The notes under the pieces are model-generated. The model saw nothing but the letters and a program-made list of their open reading frames with translations. It was not told where the DNA came from and searched no databases. From Clostridium sp. AM34-11AC (GTDB lineage Bacteria; Bacillota; Clostridia; Lachnospirales; Lachnospiraceae): 64,000 nucleotides of DNA. A program made the position numbers and the translations under genes. This document shows, one piece after another, positions 1 through 7,453 of the stretch (positions are counted from its first letter, which is position 1; every line of letters starts with the position of its first letter). The stretch spans positions 9,005-73,004 of the forward strand of contig NZ_QWGL01000016.1 of assembly GCF_003435375.1 (NCBI RefSeq), in the 5' to 3' direction.

Positions 1-1
1 T

Positions 2-67
2 ATCATGAAGATATCCGGTATCAAAGAGGCCGGGTTTCAGAAGATAAAGGATAATATTACGGTGTGA
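2..67 (+). CDS. 3' end of an unidentified gene (partial)
   Basis: An open frame enters from the left edge and ends at a TGA at 65-67. The visible residues read IMKISGIKEAGFQKIKDNITV. The other two forward frames stop sooner. The fragment is too short to assign to a family, and it might be non-coding. It ends 15 bases before the first MITE copy. Confidence 0.3.
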   Translation: MMKISGIKEAGFQKIKDNITV

Positions 68-82
68 AAAGATGAAAAAACG

Positions 83-215
83 GTAACTATTCAGTGCCTT
101 CATAGTTACGTGCAAAAATCCATTCCAGATCAGCTTCGCTGATGGGATTTTTGCCTTCCAGCCTATGTTTTCTTACGGTCAGCGCAGCAAGTGCGCAGAC
201 CTACTGAACAGTTAA
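83..215 (-). mobile_element. MITE-like palindromic element, copy A
   Basis: This 133 bp element has terminal inverted repeats starting GTAACTATTCAGT on the left and ending TACTGAACAGTTA on the right (last base mutated). It is inverted relative to copies B-D. An 8 bp direct repeat, AAAAAACG, lies at 75-82 and again at 216-223, as expected for a target-site duplication. Inside is a strong stem pairing the arms GCAAAAATCC and GGATTTTTGC. A TATAAT hexamer follows at 224-229. It encodes no protein. Confidence 0.85.
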
Positions 216-338
216 AAAAAACGTATAATTCATGCTGATTGTGACATTTAAAAACACAGGAGGCGGAAATCAGGTCATAGACATTAGAAAAGCAGCAGGA
301 GAGGACCTGCGCATTACAGCATAACGTGGAGGAGAGAA

Positions 339-1037
339 ATGGCAAGAGTTCTGGTAGTTGATGATGAAAAACTGATCGTGAAGGGAATCCGCTTCAGTCT
401 GGAACAGGATGGATATGAGGTGGACTGTGCTTACGACGGTGATGAGGCGATCGAGAGGGCAAAAGAACGGGAGTATGACGTGGTTCTTTTGGATGTCATG
501 CTTCCGGGACACGATGGATTTGAGGTCTGCCAGACGATCCGTGAGTTTTCCGAGATGCCGATCATCATGCTGACGGCAAAAGGCGATGATATGGATAAGA
601 TCCTGGGACTGGAGTACGGCGCTGACGATTATATCACGAAACCGTTCAATATCCTGGAAGTAAAAGCGCGGATCAAGGCGATCATCCGCAGAAACAATAA
701 GAAGAGCGGCGCCGCGAAACGCCAGAAATCCAGCGTAGTCACAGAGGGCGACTTAAAGCTTGACAGGGAGAGCCGCAGAGTCTTCATTAAAGATAAGGAG
801 ATCAACCTGACCGCGAAGGAATTCGACCTGCTGGAACTTCTTGTCACAAATCCGAATAAGGTCTACAGCCGTGAGTCCCTGCTTGAGTATGTATGGGGAA
901 ACAAGGCCATGGTAAGCGGGGATGTCCGCACGGTGGATGTGCATGTGAGAAGACTGCGTGAAAAAATTGAGCCTAGCCCGAGTGATCCGAAGTATGTACA
1001 CACAAAATGGGGCGTAGGCTACTTCTTCCGCGCATAG
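339..1037 (+). CDS. OmpR/PhoB-family response regulator
   Basis: This 232-residue protein is a DNA-binding response regulator. The receiver domain (about residues 3-115) has the acidic pair D8-D9, phospho-acceptor D52 in LLDVMLPG, and conserved T79 and K101 (the latter in TKPF). A winged-helix effector domain of the OmpR/PhoB type follows (about 135-230), with the family pattern LTAKEFDLLELL and a C-terminal VRRLREKIE helix. A good ribosome binding site (GGAGGAGAG) precedes the ATG. No histidine kinase follows: the next gene is an acetyltransferase, so the partner kinase is upstream of the window or elsewhere. The target genes cannot be told from the sequence. Confidence 0.92.
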   Translation: MARVLVVDDEKLIVKGIRFSLEQDGYEVDCAYDGDEAIERAKEREYDVVLLDVMLPGHDGFEVCQTIREFSEMPIIMLTAKGDDMDKILGLEYGADDYITKPFNILEVKARIKAIIRRNNKKSGAAKRQKSSVVTEGDLKLDRESRRVFIKDKEINLTAKEFDLLELLVTNPNKVYSRESLLEYVWGNKAMVSGDVRTVDVHVRRLREKIEPSPSDPKYVHTKWGVGYFFRA

Positions 1038-1050
1038 CGATGAGCAGTGC

Positions 1051-1168
1051 AAGATCAACAGACTGACTTTCGGCGTTGTGCTTGCACATAAGCCGAAAGT
1101 CGGACAGTTGATCTTATAGGGCGAATGCCCGCGAGCCCTGAGTTGGGGCCTGCACCAATTCAGGGCTC
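1051..1168. other. two consecutive long hairpins between genes
   Basis: At 1051-1115 an inverted repeat of about 24 bases (outer arm AAGATCAAC, inner arm GACTTTCGGC) encloses a 16-base loop. At 1133-1168 a second hairpin pairs GAGCCCTGAGTTGG with CCAATTCAGGGCTC. Neither is followed by a T-run on the plus strand, so they are not typical intrinsic terminators. They separate the response regulator from the acetyltransferase-rlmH group. Confidence 0.6.
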
Positions 1169-1219
1169 CACTGCGGACTAACCAACAAAATTAATTAAAA
1201 CTTAAAGGAGAAAAATTTT

Positions 1220-1723
1220 ATGACATACACAATTCGCCCAGTCCGCCCGACGGACCTTGCGGCAGTTACCGAGGTGGAAGCAATCTGCTTCCCGGCGGCG
1301 GAAGCCGCAGCAGAGGAATCATTTAAGGCCCGCATCGCGGCATTTCCGGAGTGCTTTTTTGTTGCGGAAGCGGACGGAAAGATCATAGGCTTCATCAATG
1401 GCTGCGCCACAGATTCCAAAACGATTTATGACGAGATGTACGAAAATTCCGCCTGCCATAGGCCGGACGGCGCATACCAGTCTATTTTCGGACTGGATGT
1501 GATCCCGGACTACCGCTGCCAGGGAATCGCGGCGGCGCTCATGGATCACATGATCGAAGACGCGAAAAATAAGGGAAGAAAGGGCCTGATCCTCACCTGC
1601 AAGGACCGTCTGATCCACTATTACGCGAAATTTGGATACAAAAACATGGGCATTTCCAAGTCTGTCCACGGCGGGGCAGTCTGGTACGACATGATCCTGG
1701 AATTCGGGGATCAGAAATCATGA
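1220..1723 (+). CDS. GNAT-family N-acetyltransferase
   Basis: This 167-residue protein carries the GNAT fold. The acetyl-CoA pyrophosphate-binding segment (about residues 95-110) reads GLDVIPDYRCQGIAAALMDH and matches the family pattern V-x-P-x-x-R-x-x-G-I/L-x-x-x-L. The N-terminus TIRPVRPTDLAAVTEVE and the late FYxKxGY-like stretch YYAKFGYKNMG are also typical. It is soluble, and the substrate (a protein amino group or small amine) is unknown. AAAGGAG lies 10 bases before the ATG. The stop overlaps the start of rlmH by 4 bases (ATGA), so the two are translationally coupled. Confidence 0.88.
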   Translation: MTYTIRPVRPTDLAAVTEVEAICFPAAEAAAEESFKARIAAFPECFFVAEADGKIIGFINGCATDSKTIYDEMYENSACHRPDGAYQSIFGLDVIPDYRCQGIAAALMDHMIEDAKNKGRKGLILTCKDRLIHYYAKFGYKNMGISKSVHGGAVWYDMILEFGDQKS

Positions 1724-2199
1724 AGGTCACATTGATCACAGTCGGAAAGATCAAGGAAAAGTTCTTTCAGGACGCCATCGCGGAATATTCCAAGCGCCTG
1801 AGCCGGTACTGTAAGCTGGAGATCGTCCAGGTGGCGGACGAAAAGACGCCGGATGGGGCCAGCGAAGCGGTGGAGACGCAGATCAAGGAGAAAGAGGGCG
1901 AGCGGATTCTGTCTAACATCAAGGATGGTAGCTTTGTCGTTGCCCTTGCGATCAACGGAAACATGCTGGATTCTGAGGAACTTGCGGCAAAAATAGAAAA
2001 ATGGGGTGTGTCGGGGATCAGCCAGATCGTGTTTATCATCGGCGGATCTTTAGGACTTTCCAACCAGGTCCTGGCACGGGCCGACTATAAACTGAGCTTT
2101 TCAAAGATGACATTCCCGCACCAGCTCATGCGGGTCATTCTTCTGGAACAGATCTACCGGAGTTACCGGATCATCCAGGGAGAACCATATCATAAGTAA
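1720..2199 (+). CDS. rlmH: 23S rRNA (pseudouridine1915-N3)-methyltransferase RlmH
   Basis: RlmH is a SPOUT-class methyltransferase that methylates pseudouridine 1915 in helix 69 of 23S rRNA on the 70S ribosome, using S-adenosylmethionine. The 159-residue length is exactly that of the family. Recognisable parts are the N-terminus MKVTLITVGKIKEKFFQDAI, the SAM-binding knot segment VFIIGGSLGLSNQV (about residues 106-119), and the C-terminal block FSKMTFPHQLMRVILLEQIYRS with YRIIQGEPYHK at the end. It overlaps the preceding acetyltransferase by 4 bases and is followed 32 bases later by the DUF4272 gene. Confidence 0.97.
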   Translation: MKVTLITVGKIKEKFFQDAIAEYSKRLSRYCKLEIVQVADEKTPDGASEAVETQIKEKEGERILSNIKDGSFVVALAINGNMLDSEELAAKIEKWGVSGISQIVFIIGGSLGLSNQVLARADYKLSFSKMTFPHQLMRVILLEQIYRSYRIIQGEPYHK

Positions 2200-2230
2200 A
2201 AAATGGGGACTTGGCAAGGAGGCAAAACGA

Positions 2231-3478
2231 GTGACAGAGGAACAGAAAGCGGGGAAGATCTTTCTTTTCTGCAAGGAATCTTCACAGGAGCGGATCATGA
2301 AGTGCCTGCGGGACGCCTTTGACGTTCCGGGCAGCGCACATGATACAGGATTGGAACTTCACAATGGGAATCTGAATGTGACGCTCAGGATCTACTGCGA
2401 GAGCGCGGGTGACGAGGAGCAGGAGCTGGTCCGAAGCTGGTCTGACCGGGCAAGAGGCCACTTTTCCAGGGTCGAGACCGCGGTGGTGGATGTGAAAACG
2501 AATCTTCTCTATCAGCTGGAAGGAACCGAGAGTATCGTTTCGGTGGACTATGTGTTCGAGGGGGAAGAGTCCGAATTCCTGACAGAGGCAGAGGAGGCCG
2601 CGAAGAGAAATATGGAGCAGACACTGTTTCGTGTTCTTTCCGATCTTCGTGCAGTCATGGCGTTCAGGGGAGAAAAAAGGGGATTTTACTGCCTGGATGC
2701 GTCCGGCATGGAGAAGCTGATCCTGGACGGAAACGGAAACAGTGAGATGGAGCGGTTTCTGCCATATCAAGCGGTGGGCTATGTTCCGGGAAATGAGATC
2801 GAGACGGAACAGTTGAACCGCAGGGAGAAGAACCGGAGAGAGTTTGAGGCGCGGGGCGTGTATGTTCCGGTATTTTACCCGCTTTTGGAGACGGAGGCGG
2901 AGGCAGACTGCCGGACACCATATGAGATCGCGGCGAGAGCGGTGGCGCTCATGCTGGTGGCGGTATTTTCTGAGGCCATGCTGGCGAAAAAGATGAGCCA
3001 GAAAGAGGCATTGGAATTTATCCAGAAGCGGATCAACGAGTTCGGGGCGGATGATTTCTTCTCCCTGAAGGAGTGGAATTACCTGCACAACGAGGATCCG
3101 AAAGAATCAGAGAAGATATCCTATTCCTGGCAGTACGAGAATCTGTATGTGATGGAGTGGGCGCTGGGACTGATCGACGGGCCGTTAGATTTCCCGGATC
3201 ACTTCTGCGCAGTGGCGGAGGCGGCGCAGCTTCTGACAGCCTTTCACTCCATGAGGGAGATCCTGGAGGCGGCGAAGCCGAGGAGCGCGAAGGAACTTCT
3301 CGATGCCTGCGATATGATCTTCTGTCTGGACTGGGCATGCACCGATACGAGGATGCGGGATCTTCCCGCGCCTGCGGGAATGGACGGAGGTGTGGTCTTT
3401 GAGCGCCATAAAGCGTTAAACTGGCTCGTGGGAGCCGGGGAGAAGGCAGACTGGGACCATGTGCCGGTGGATACGTGA
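2231..3478 (+). CDS. DUF4272 domain protein
   Basis: This 415-residue soluble protein starts at a GTG preceded by AAGGAGG (2216-2222). The C-terminal half resembles DUF4272: an alanine-rich helix at about residues 235-255 (AARAVALMLVAVFSEAML), then a tryptophan-rich stretch with YENLYVMEWALGLI (about 298-312) and a late CLDWACTD segment. The N-terminal 150 residues look like a separate alpha/beta module and were not recognised. No enzymatic motif is visible and the function is unknown. Its position 32 bases after rlmH and before a terminator suggests co-transcription with rlmH and the acetyltransferase. Confidence 0.75.
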   Translation: MTEEQKAGKIFLFCKESSQERIMKCLRDAFDVPGSAHDTGLELHNGNLNVTLRIYCESAGDEEQELVRSWSDRARGHFSRVETAVVDVKTNLLYQLEGTESIVSVDYVFEGEESEFLTEAEEAAKRNMEQTLFRVLSDLRAVMAFRGEKRGFYCLDASGMEKLILDGNGNSEMERFLPYQAVGYVPGNEIETEQLNRREKNRREFEARGVYVPVFYPLLETEAEADCRTPYEIAARAVALMLVAVFSEAMLAKKMSQKEALEFIQKRINEFGADDFFSLKEWNYLHNEDPKESEKISYSWQYENLYVMEWALGLIDGPLDFPDHFCAVAEAAQLLTAFHSMREILEAAKPRSAKELLDACDMIFCLDWACTDTRMRDLPAPAGMDGGVVFERHKALNWLVGAGEKADWDHVPVDT

Positions 3479-3497
3479 GGAGATAAAGCACAGTAAC

Positions 3498-3533
3498 AAA
3501 ACACATCATGGAGAGATCTATGGTGTGTTTTTT
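3498..3533 (+). terminator. intrinsic terminator after the rlmH group
   Basis: AAAACACATCAT pairs with ATGGTGTGTTTT across a short loop and runs into a T-tract. It closes the acetyltransferase-rlmH-DUF4272 transcript. Confidence 0.75.
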
Positions 3534-3543
3534 AATTGCATTT

Positions 3544-3676
3544 ATAACTGTTCAGCAGGTCTGCGCACTTGCTGCGCTGACCGTAAGATAACATAAGCGG
3601 GAAGGCAAAAATCCCATCGGCGCAGCCGATCCGGAATGGATTTTTGCAAGTAACTATGAAGGTACTGAATAGTTAC
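3544..3676 (+). mobile_element. MITE-like palindromic element, copy B
   Basis: This 133 bp element has the same ends as copies A and C; its first base is A instead of G. It is flanked by a perfect 8 bp direct repeat TTGCATTT at 3536-3543 and 3677-3684. It contains the internal stem GCAAAAATCC / GGATTTTTGC with a small ATCGGC-gca-GCCGAT hairpin, and a subterminal hairpin GTAACTAT...ATAGTTAC at the right end. The right-hand duplication supplies the -35 of the hom promoter. Confidence 0.9.
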
Positions 3677-3705
3677 TTGCATTTTTTAACGTAGTGTAGT
3701 ATAAT
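3677..3705 (+). promoter_or_regulatory. sigma-A promoter of hom
   Basis: TTGCAT (3677-3682), a 17-base spacer, and TATAAT (3700-3705). Transcription would start near 3712, giving a leader of about 115 bases before hom. The -35 lies inside the target duplication of MITE copy B. Confidence 0.7.
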
Positions 3706-3826
3706 TACGTCACTTTGAAAAAAGACAAATGTCCACGACTCACGGTCATGGAAGAATAAAAGAGAAGACTGACGGATGTCTGCAGTTACTAATGCGGCTA
3801 TTCCGGGGATAGAGGAGATACGAACC

Positions 3827-5119
3827 ATGGGAGAGAGAAATGTGATCAAGGCGGCGCTTCTCGGCGCTGGAACGGTTGGAAGCGGCGTGTATGCCCTCGC
3901 CGAGATGTTAAAGGATGAGATGTTCCAGAAGACCGGTGCCAGCCTGGAAATTAAGAAGGTCCTGGTACGGAACACAAAGAAGGACCGCCCGGGGATCCCG
4001 AAGGAGATCATGACGGACAACTGGCAGGAGATCCTGGAAGATGAGGAGATCCAGCTTGTGATCGAGCTCATGGGCGGCGTGGAACCGGCGAGAACCTATA
4101 TCGTGCAGGCCCTGGAAGCCGGAAAACAGGTGGTTACCGCCAACAAGGACGTGCTCGCGGAGCATGGACAGGAGATCCTGTCACTGGCGGAAAACAGCGG
4201 CTGCGATATCCAGTTTGAGGCGGCAGTCGCAGGCGCGATCCCGATCATCCGTCCCTTAAAGCAGAGCCTCGCGGGCAGCATGCTGACGGAGATCATGGGA
4301 ATCGTTAACGGAACCACGAACTACATTCTGACAAAGATGTCGGAAGAGGGGATGGATTACAAGGAAGCGCTGGCAAAGGCCACAGAGCTTGGATATGCGG
4401 AGGCGGATCCGACGGCGGACGTGGAAGGCTACGACGCGGGACGAAAGATCGCGATCATGTCCTCCCTGGCGTTCAACTCCAAGGTGACCTTCAGCGATGT
4501 CTATATGGAAGGGATCACGAAGATCACCTCCAATGATATCCGCTACGCGAAGGAATTTGGCTATGTGATCAAGCTTCTCGGCGTTACAAAGCTGGTGGAC
4601 GGAAAGATCGAGGTCAAGGTCCACCCGATGCTGATCCCGGAGCAGCATCCGCTTGCGACGGTCCGCGACTCCTTCAACGCGGTGTTTGTACACGGCGAGG
4701 CCTGCGATGACGCGATGTTCATGGGACGCGGTGCGGGAAAGATGCCGACGGCCAGCGCCGTTATGGGTGATATCATCATCGTCATGAGAAATATCGTTCA
4801 TGACAACTGTGGCTGGAATGGCGGCGTGGCGTACAAGAATTATCCGGTGAAGCCGATCGAGGAGACGAGATCGAGATATTTCCTCCGTCTTCAGGTCGCG
4901 GATAAGCCGGGCGCCCTCGCAAATATTGCGGGCGTTCTCGGAAACAACGATGTCAGCATCGCCCAGGTCGTTCAGAAACGCGCGAGGGACGGTGTTGCAG
5001 AGCTTGTTGTGATCACGGATTCCGTTCTGGAGCGCCATTTCAACGACGCGCTGATGATCGTGAAGGGCATGTCCGTGCTTCGTGAGGTGTCCGGAATTAT
5101 CAGGGTTTACGGGGATTAA
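3827..5119 (+). CDS. hom: homoserine dehydrogenase
   Basis: The enzyme reduces aspartate-4-semialdehyde to homoserine with NAD(P)H, the branch point to threonine and methionine. The 430-residue form starts at the ATG preceded by AGGAG (3810-3814). An upstream in-frame ATG at 3776 lacks a ribosome binding site. The Rossmann motif GAGTVG is at residues 13-18. The catalytic domain includes NGTTNYILTKM and the signature LGYAEADPTADVEGYDAGRK. An ACT regulatory domain follows from about residue 350 (FLRLQVADKPGALANIAGVL), usually responsible for threonine feedback. It is monocistronic between MITE copy B and a strong terminator. Confidence 0.96.
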   Translation: MGERNVIKAALLGAGTVGSGVYALAEMLKDEMFQKTGASLEIKKVLVRNTKKDRPGIPKEIMTDNWQEILEDEEIQLVIELMGGVEPARTYIVQALEAGKQVVTANKDVLAEHGQEILSLAENSGCDIQFEAAVAGAIPIIRPLKQSLAGSMLTEIMGIVNGTTNYILTKMSEEGMDYKEALAKATELGYAEADPTADVEGYDAGRKIAIMSSLAFNSKVTFSDVYMEGITKITSNDIRYAKEFGYVIKLLGVTKLVDGKIEVKVHPMLIPEQHPLATVRDSFNAVFVHGEACDDAMFMGRGAGKMPTASAVMGDIIIVMRNIVHDNCGWNGGVAYKNYPVKPIEETRSRYFLRLQVADKPGALANIAGVLGNNDVSIAQVVQKRARDGVAELVVITDSVLERHFNDALMIVKGMSVLREVSGIIRVYGD

Positions 5120-5147
5120 CAGCCGGTATTTGAAATAATGGAATTAG

Positions 5148-5200
5148 AAAGCATATCTGTCTGGTCAGGTGAAACTGACTGGGTGGATGTGCTTTTTTAT
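5148..5200 (+). terminator. intrinsic terminator after hom
   Basis: The outer arms AAAGCATATC and GATGTGCTTTTTT enclose an inner stem GGTCAG/CTGACT, followed by a T-tract. It ends the hom transcript just before the spoIIIA operon. Confidence 0.8.
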
Positions 5201-5212
5201 TTTCCGAGAAAT

Positions 5213-5241
5213 ATCATAAAAATCCGGGGTGTTCATATATT
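5213..5241 (+). promoter_or_regulatory. possible sigma-E promoter of spoIIIA
   Basis: ATCATAAA at 5213-5220, a 13-base spacer and CATATATT at 5234-5241 resemble the Bacillus sigma-E pattern (GKCATATT, N13-15, CATACAAT). The match is partial, with 6 of 8 at the -10. It fits the known mother-cell control of spoIIIA. Confidence 0.4.
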
Positions 5242-5295
5242 GTATCAATTCCGGGAAAGGCGGACAGGCAGAACACGGGGAGAAAGGAGCGCGGG

Positions 5296-6267
5296 ATGAA
5301 TACGGAAACTTTTGAAAGACTGCTGAAACAGGCGGTTCCAGACGGGAAAACGATTCGGGAGATCAGAATCCGGACGGAAAAACCGGTGATGATACTGCTG
5401 GAAAGCGGGGAAAACCTCCTTTTTTCGGATGGGACCTGTGGAAAGACGGAAAGTTATGGAAAGAAAAAGATGGGGTCGCTGGAGATAAGAGAAGACCGGA
5501 GCGTAGTTCTTGCAGACCAAGAGCTGATCCGCGGGATTCTGGAGACCTGTTCCAGGCATTCGCTGTACGCCTACGAGCGGGAGATCAGTCAGGGATTCCT
5601 CACGATCCGCGGGGGGCACCGTGTGGGAATCGCAGGGAAAGCGGTGGTGGAGGACGGACATGTGAGGACGGTCCGGGATCTCTCATCTTTAAATATCCGT
5701 GTTGCCCATGAGGTAAAGGGCTGCGCAAAAAACGTGCTGCCGTACCTGATGGATGGGGAAACATTTCTGGACACGCTTTTGATCTCCCCGCCGGGAGCAG
5801 GAAAGACAACACTTTTGAGGGATCTGATCCGGGAACTTTCATGCGGGGGAACATGGGGAGCGGGGAAGAATGTGTCCGTGGTGGACGAGCGTTCGGAGAT
5901 CGCAGCGTGTTTTGGAGGAGTTGCCCAGTGTGACCTGGGGCCCAGGACCGACGTGATGGACGGGTGCCCTAAGTCTGAGGGAATGCTCATGATGCTGCGC
6001 TCCATGGCACCCCAGGTGCTGGCGGTGGACGAGGCAGGAGGGGAAGGCGAGATCCTGGCGATGAAGTATGGGATGAACTGCGGGTGCAGGATCCTGGCGA
6101 CGGTCCATGGTGCAGATGTTGGGGATATCATGAAGCGGCCGGCGTGGCGGGAACTGGCGGAAGCGAAGGTGTTTTCCCGGTATGTGGTTCTTTCCGGAGT
6201 TCCGGGACCGGGAACGATAGTGGGAATTTATGATGTGAATTTTCAGCGAATGGATAAAAGAAATTAA
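5296..6267 (+). CDS. spoIIIAA: stage III sporulation protein AA (ATPase)
   Basis: SpoIIIAA is the secretion-type ATPase of the SpoIIIA-SpoIIQ channel that joins mother cell and forespore during engulfment. The Walker A motif PPGAGKTT is at residues 165-172. A Walker B-like segment VLAVDEAGGEGE follows near residue 240, and the LATVHG stretch is typical of the family. The 323-residue length is near the usual 300-330. AAAGGAG precedes the ATG. It is the first gene of the complete eight-gene spoIIIA operon, all on the plus strand. Confidence 0.96.
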   Translation: MNTETFERLLKQAVPDGKTIREIRIRTEKPVMILLESGENLLFSDGTCGKTESYGKKKMGSLEIREDRSVVLADQELIRGILETCSRHSLYAYEREISQGFLTIRGGHRVGIAGKAVVEDGHVRTVRDLSSLNIRVAHEVKGCAKNVLPYLMDGETFLDTLLISPPGAGKTTLLRDLIRELSCGGTWGAGKNVSVVDERSEIAACFGGVAQCDLGPRTDVMDGCPKSEGMLMMLRSMAPQVLAVDEAGGEGEILAMKYGMNCGCRILATVHGADVGDIMKRPAWRELAEAKVFSRYVVLSGVPGPGTIVGIYDVNFQRMDKRN

Positions 6268-6310
6268 GGTTTAAACAAGACATAGATCGTGAGTGGACGG
6301 GGGATGAGAC

Positions 6311-6847
6311 ATGAAATATTTAGGACTCTTGTGCATGGCGGCAGCGGCGGTAGCTGGAGGTTTTCTGCTGGCGGGGGAGTGGGAGATGCGGGTAAAGATG
6401 CTTGGAATCTTCCGACAGATGGCGGTCTATCTGAAGGCGCGGATCCTGTACTCCAACGAGACGCTGCCGGAGGCGCTAAAGGAGATCGGCAGCCGGTTTT
6501 CAGACGGGAATTCCGGGATGGCGGCGGAGGCAGGACTCTTTTTTCTACGGGTGGAAAAGCGGATGGAGGAAGAAGCTGGGAAGCCGTTTGCCGAGATATG
6601 GAAGGAAGAGATGGAAAAATTCCCGGACGACCTTCCTTTAAGAAAACAGGATCTTGAAGCACTCCAGGCACTGGGGGAAAATCTCGGTTACGCGGACAAA
6701 AAGACCCAGGAGCGGACGATCCTGTTCTATCTGGAACAGGCGGATGACTCCCTGGCGTTCTTAAAGAAGGAGATGGAGAGCCGGACGAAGCTTTACCGGT
6801 CTCTCGGAATGGCGGCAGGACTTTTTATTCTGGTACTCTTTGCGTAA
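6311..6847 (+). CDS. spoIIIAB: stage III sporulation protein AB
   Basis: This 178-residue protein has an N-terminal hydrophobic segment (residues 4-24) and a hydrophobic C-terminus (LGMAAGLFILVLFA) flanking a cytoplasmic helical domain. That arrangement resembles type II secretion GspF-like proteins. The segment ILYSNETLPEALKEIG is characteristic of SpoIIIAB. It is a membrane component of the mother-cell SpoIIIA complex. It lies 43 bases after spoIIIAA and is followed 10 bases later by spoIIIAC. Confidence 0.93.
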   Translation: MKYLGLLCMAAAAVAGGFLLAGEWEMRVKMLGIFRQMAVYLKARILYSNETLPEALKEIGSRFSDGNSGMAAEAGLFFLRVEKRMEEEAGKPFAEIWKEEMEKFPDDLPLRKQDLEALQALGENLGYADKKTQERTILFYLEQADDSLAFLKKEMESRTKLYRSLGMAAGLFILVLFA

Positions 6848-6857
6848 GGGGGAGACT

Positions 6858-7052
6858 ATGGGGGTAAATCTGATATTTAAGATCGCGGCGGTGGGGATCC
6901 TGGTGTCGGTGATGTGTCAGGTGTTGAAGCACAGCGGGCGCGAGGACCAGGCGTTTCTCACGAGTCTCGCAGGATTGATCCTGGTGCTGTTTTGGATCGT
7001 GCCGTATATCTATGATCTGTTTGAGACAATTAAAAATCTGTTTTCGCTGTGA
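6858..7052 (+). CDS. spoIIIAC: stage III sporulation protein AC
   Basis: SpoIIIAC is a 64-residue protein with two membrane segments (about residues 3-20 and 34-57). The core LIFKIAAVGILVSVMCQVLKHSGREDQA is split by a short polar turn, as is usual. The start at 6858 is chosen because GGGGAGA lies just upstream and it gives the normal 64-66 residue length. An in-frame ATG at 6840 would overlap the end of spoIIIAB. Confidence 0.93.
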   Translation: MGVNLIFKIAAVGILVSVMCQVLKHSGREDQAFLTSLAGLILVLFWIVPYIYDLFETIKNLFSL

Positions 7053-7066
7053 AAGGAGGGAGAGTT

Positions 7067-7453
7067 ATGGCGGTAGTTCAGGCGGCACTTCTGGGGCTTA
7101 CGGCAGTTTTGCTTGCGGCGCAGTTAAAACCGCTGAAGCCAGAGTACGCGGTGTACCTGGTTCTGGCGGCATCCATCGGAGTCGGATTTCTTGGTCTGGC
7201 AAGACTGGGTGTGCTTTTGGACACCCTGCGGGAGATAGGAAACGGGATCAGGATCCGGCATGTGTATCTGGCGGCGTTATTCAAGATGGCGGGAATCACA
7301 TATATCGCAGAGTTCACATCGGGGATCTGCAAGGATGCCGGATACTCTGCAGTGGGGACCCAGGTGGAGATGGTTGGGAAGCTGGCGATCCTCGCGGTGA
7401 GCGCGCCGGTGGTGCTGTCGCTGGTGGAGACATTGAAGGTGTTTATGGAATGA
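7067..7453 (+). CDS. spoIIIAD: stage III sporulation protein AD
   Basis: This 128-residue integral membrane protein has about four hydrophobic segments, homologous in layout to a doubled SpoIIIAC. The segment FKMAGITYIAEFTSGICKDAG is a hallmark. The ATG at 7067 follows AAGGAGGG with good spacing, and an upstream in-frame start at 7049 overlaps spoIIIAC and is less likely. Its stop codon overlaps the start of spoIIIAE (ATGA), implying coupled translation. Confidence 0.94.
   Translation: MAVVQAALLGLTAVLLAAQLKPLKPEYAVYLVLAASIGVGFLGLARLGVLLDTLREIGNGIRIRHVYLAALFKMAGITYIAEFTSGICKDAGYSAVGTQVEMVGKLAILAVSAPVVLSLVETLKVFME

Noticed and set aside
2282..3088. Long minus-strand open frame opposite the DUF4272 gene
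   Set aside because: It is in the shadow of a well-supported plus-strand gene; its composition is that of a reverse complement and it has no recognisable motif.
4256..5038. Long minus-strand open frame opposite hom
   Set aside because: It is a shadow of hom, which has clear motifs and a good start.
7012..7449. N-terminal extension of about 146 codons in the spoIIIAE frame
   Set aside because: It overlaps spoIIIAD in another frame, lacks a ribosome binding site and has no family similarity; the ATG at 7450 gives the normal protein.
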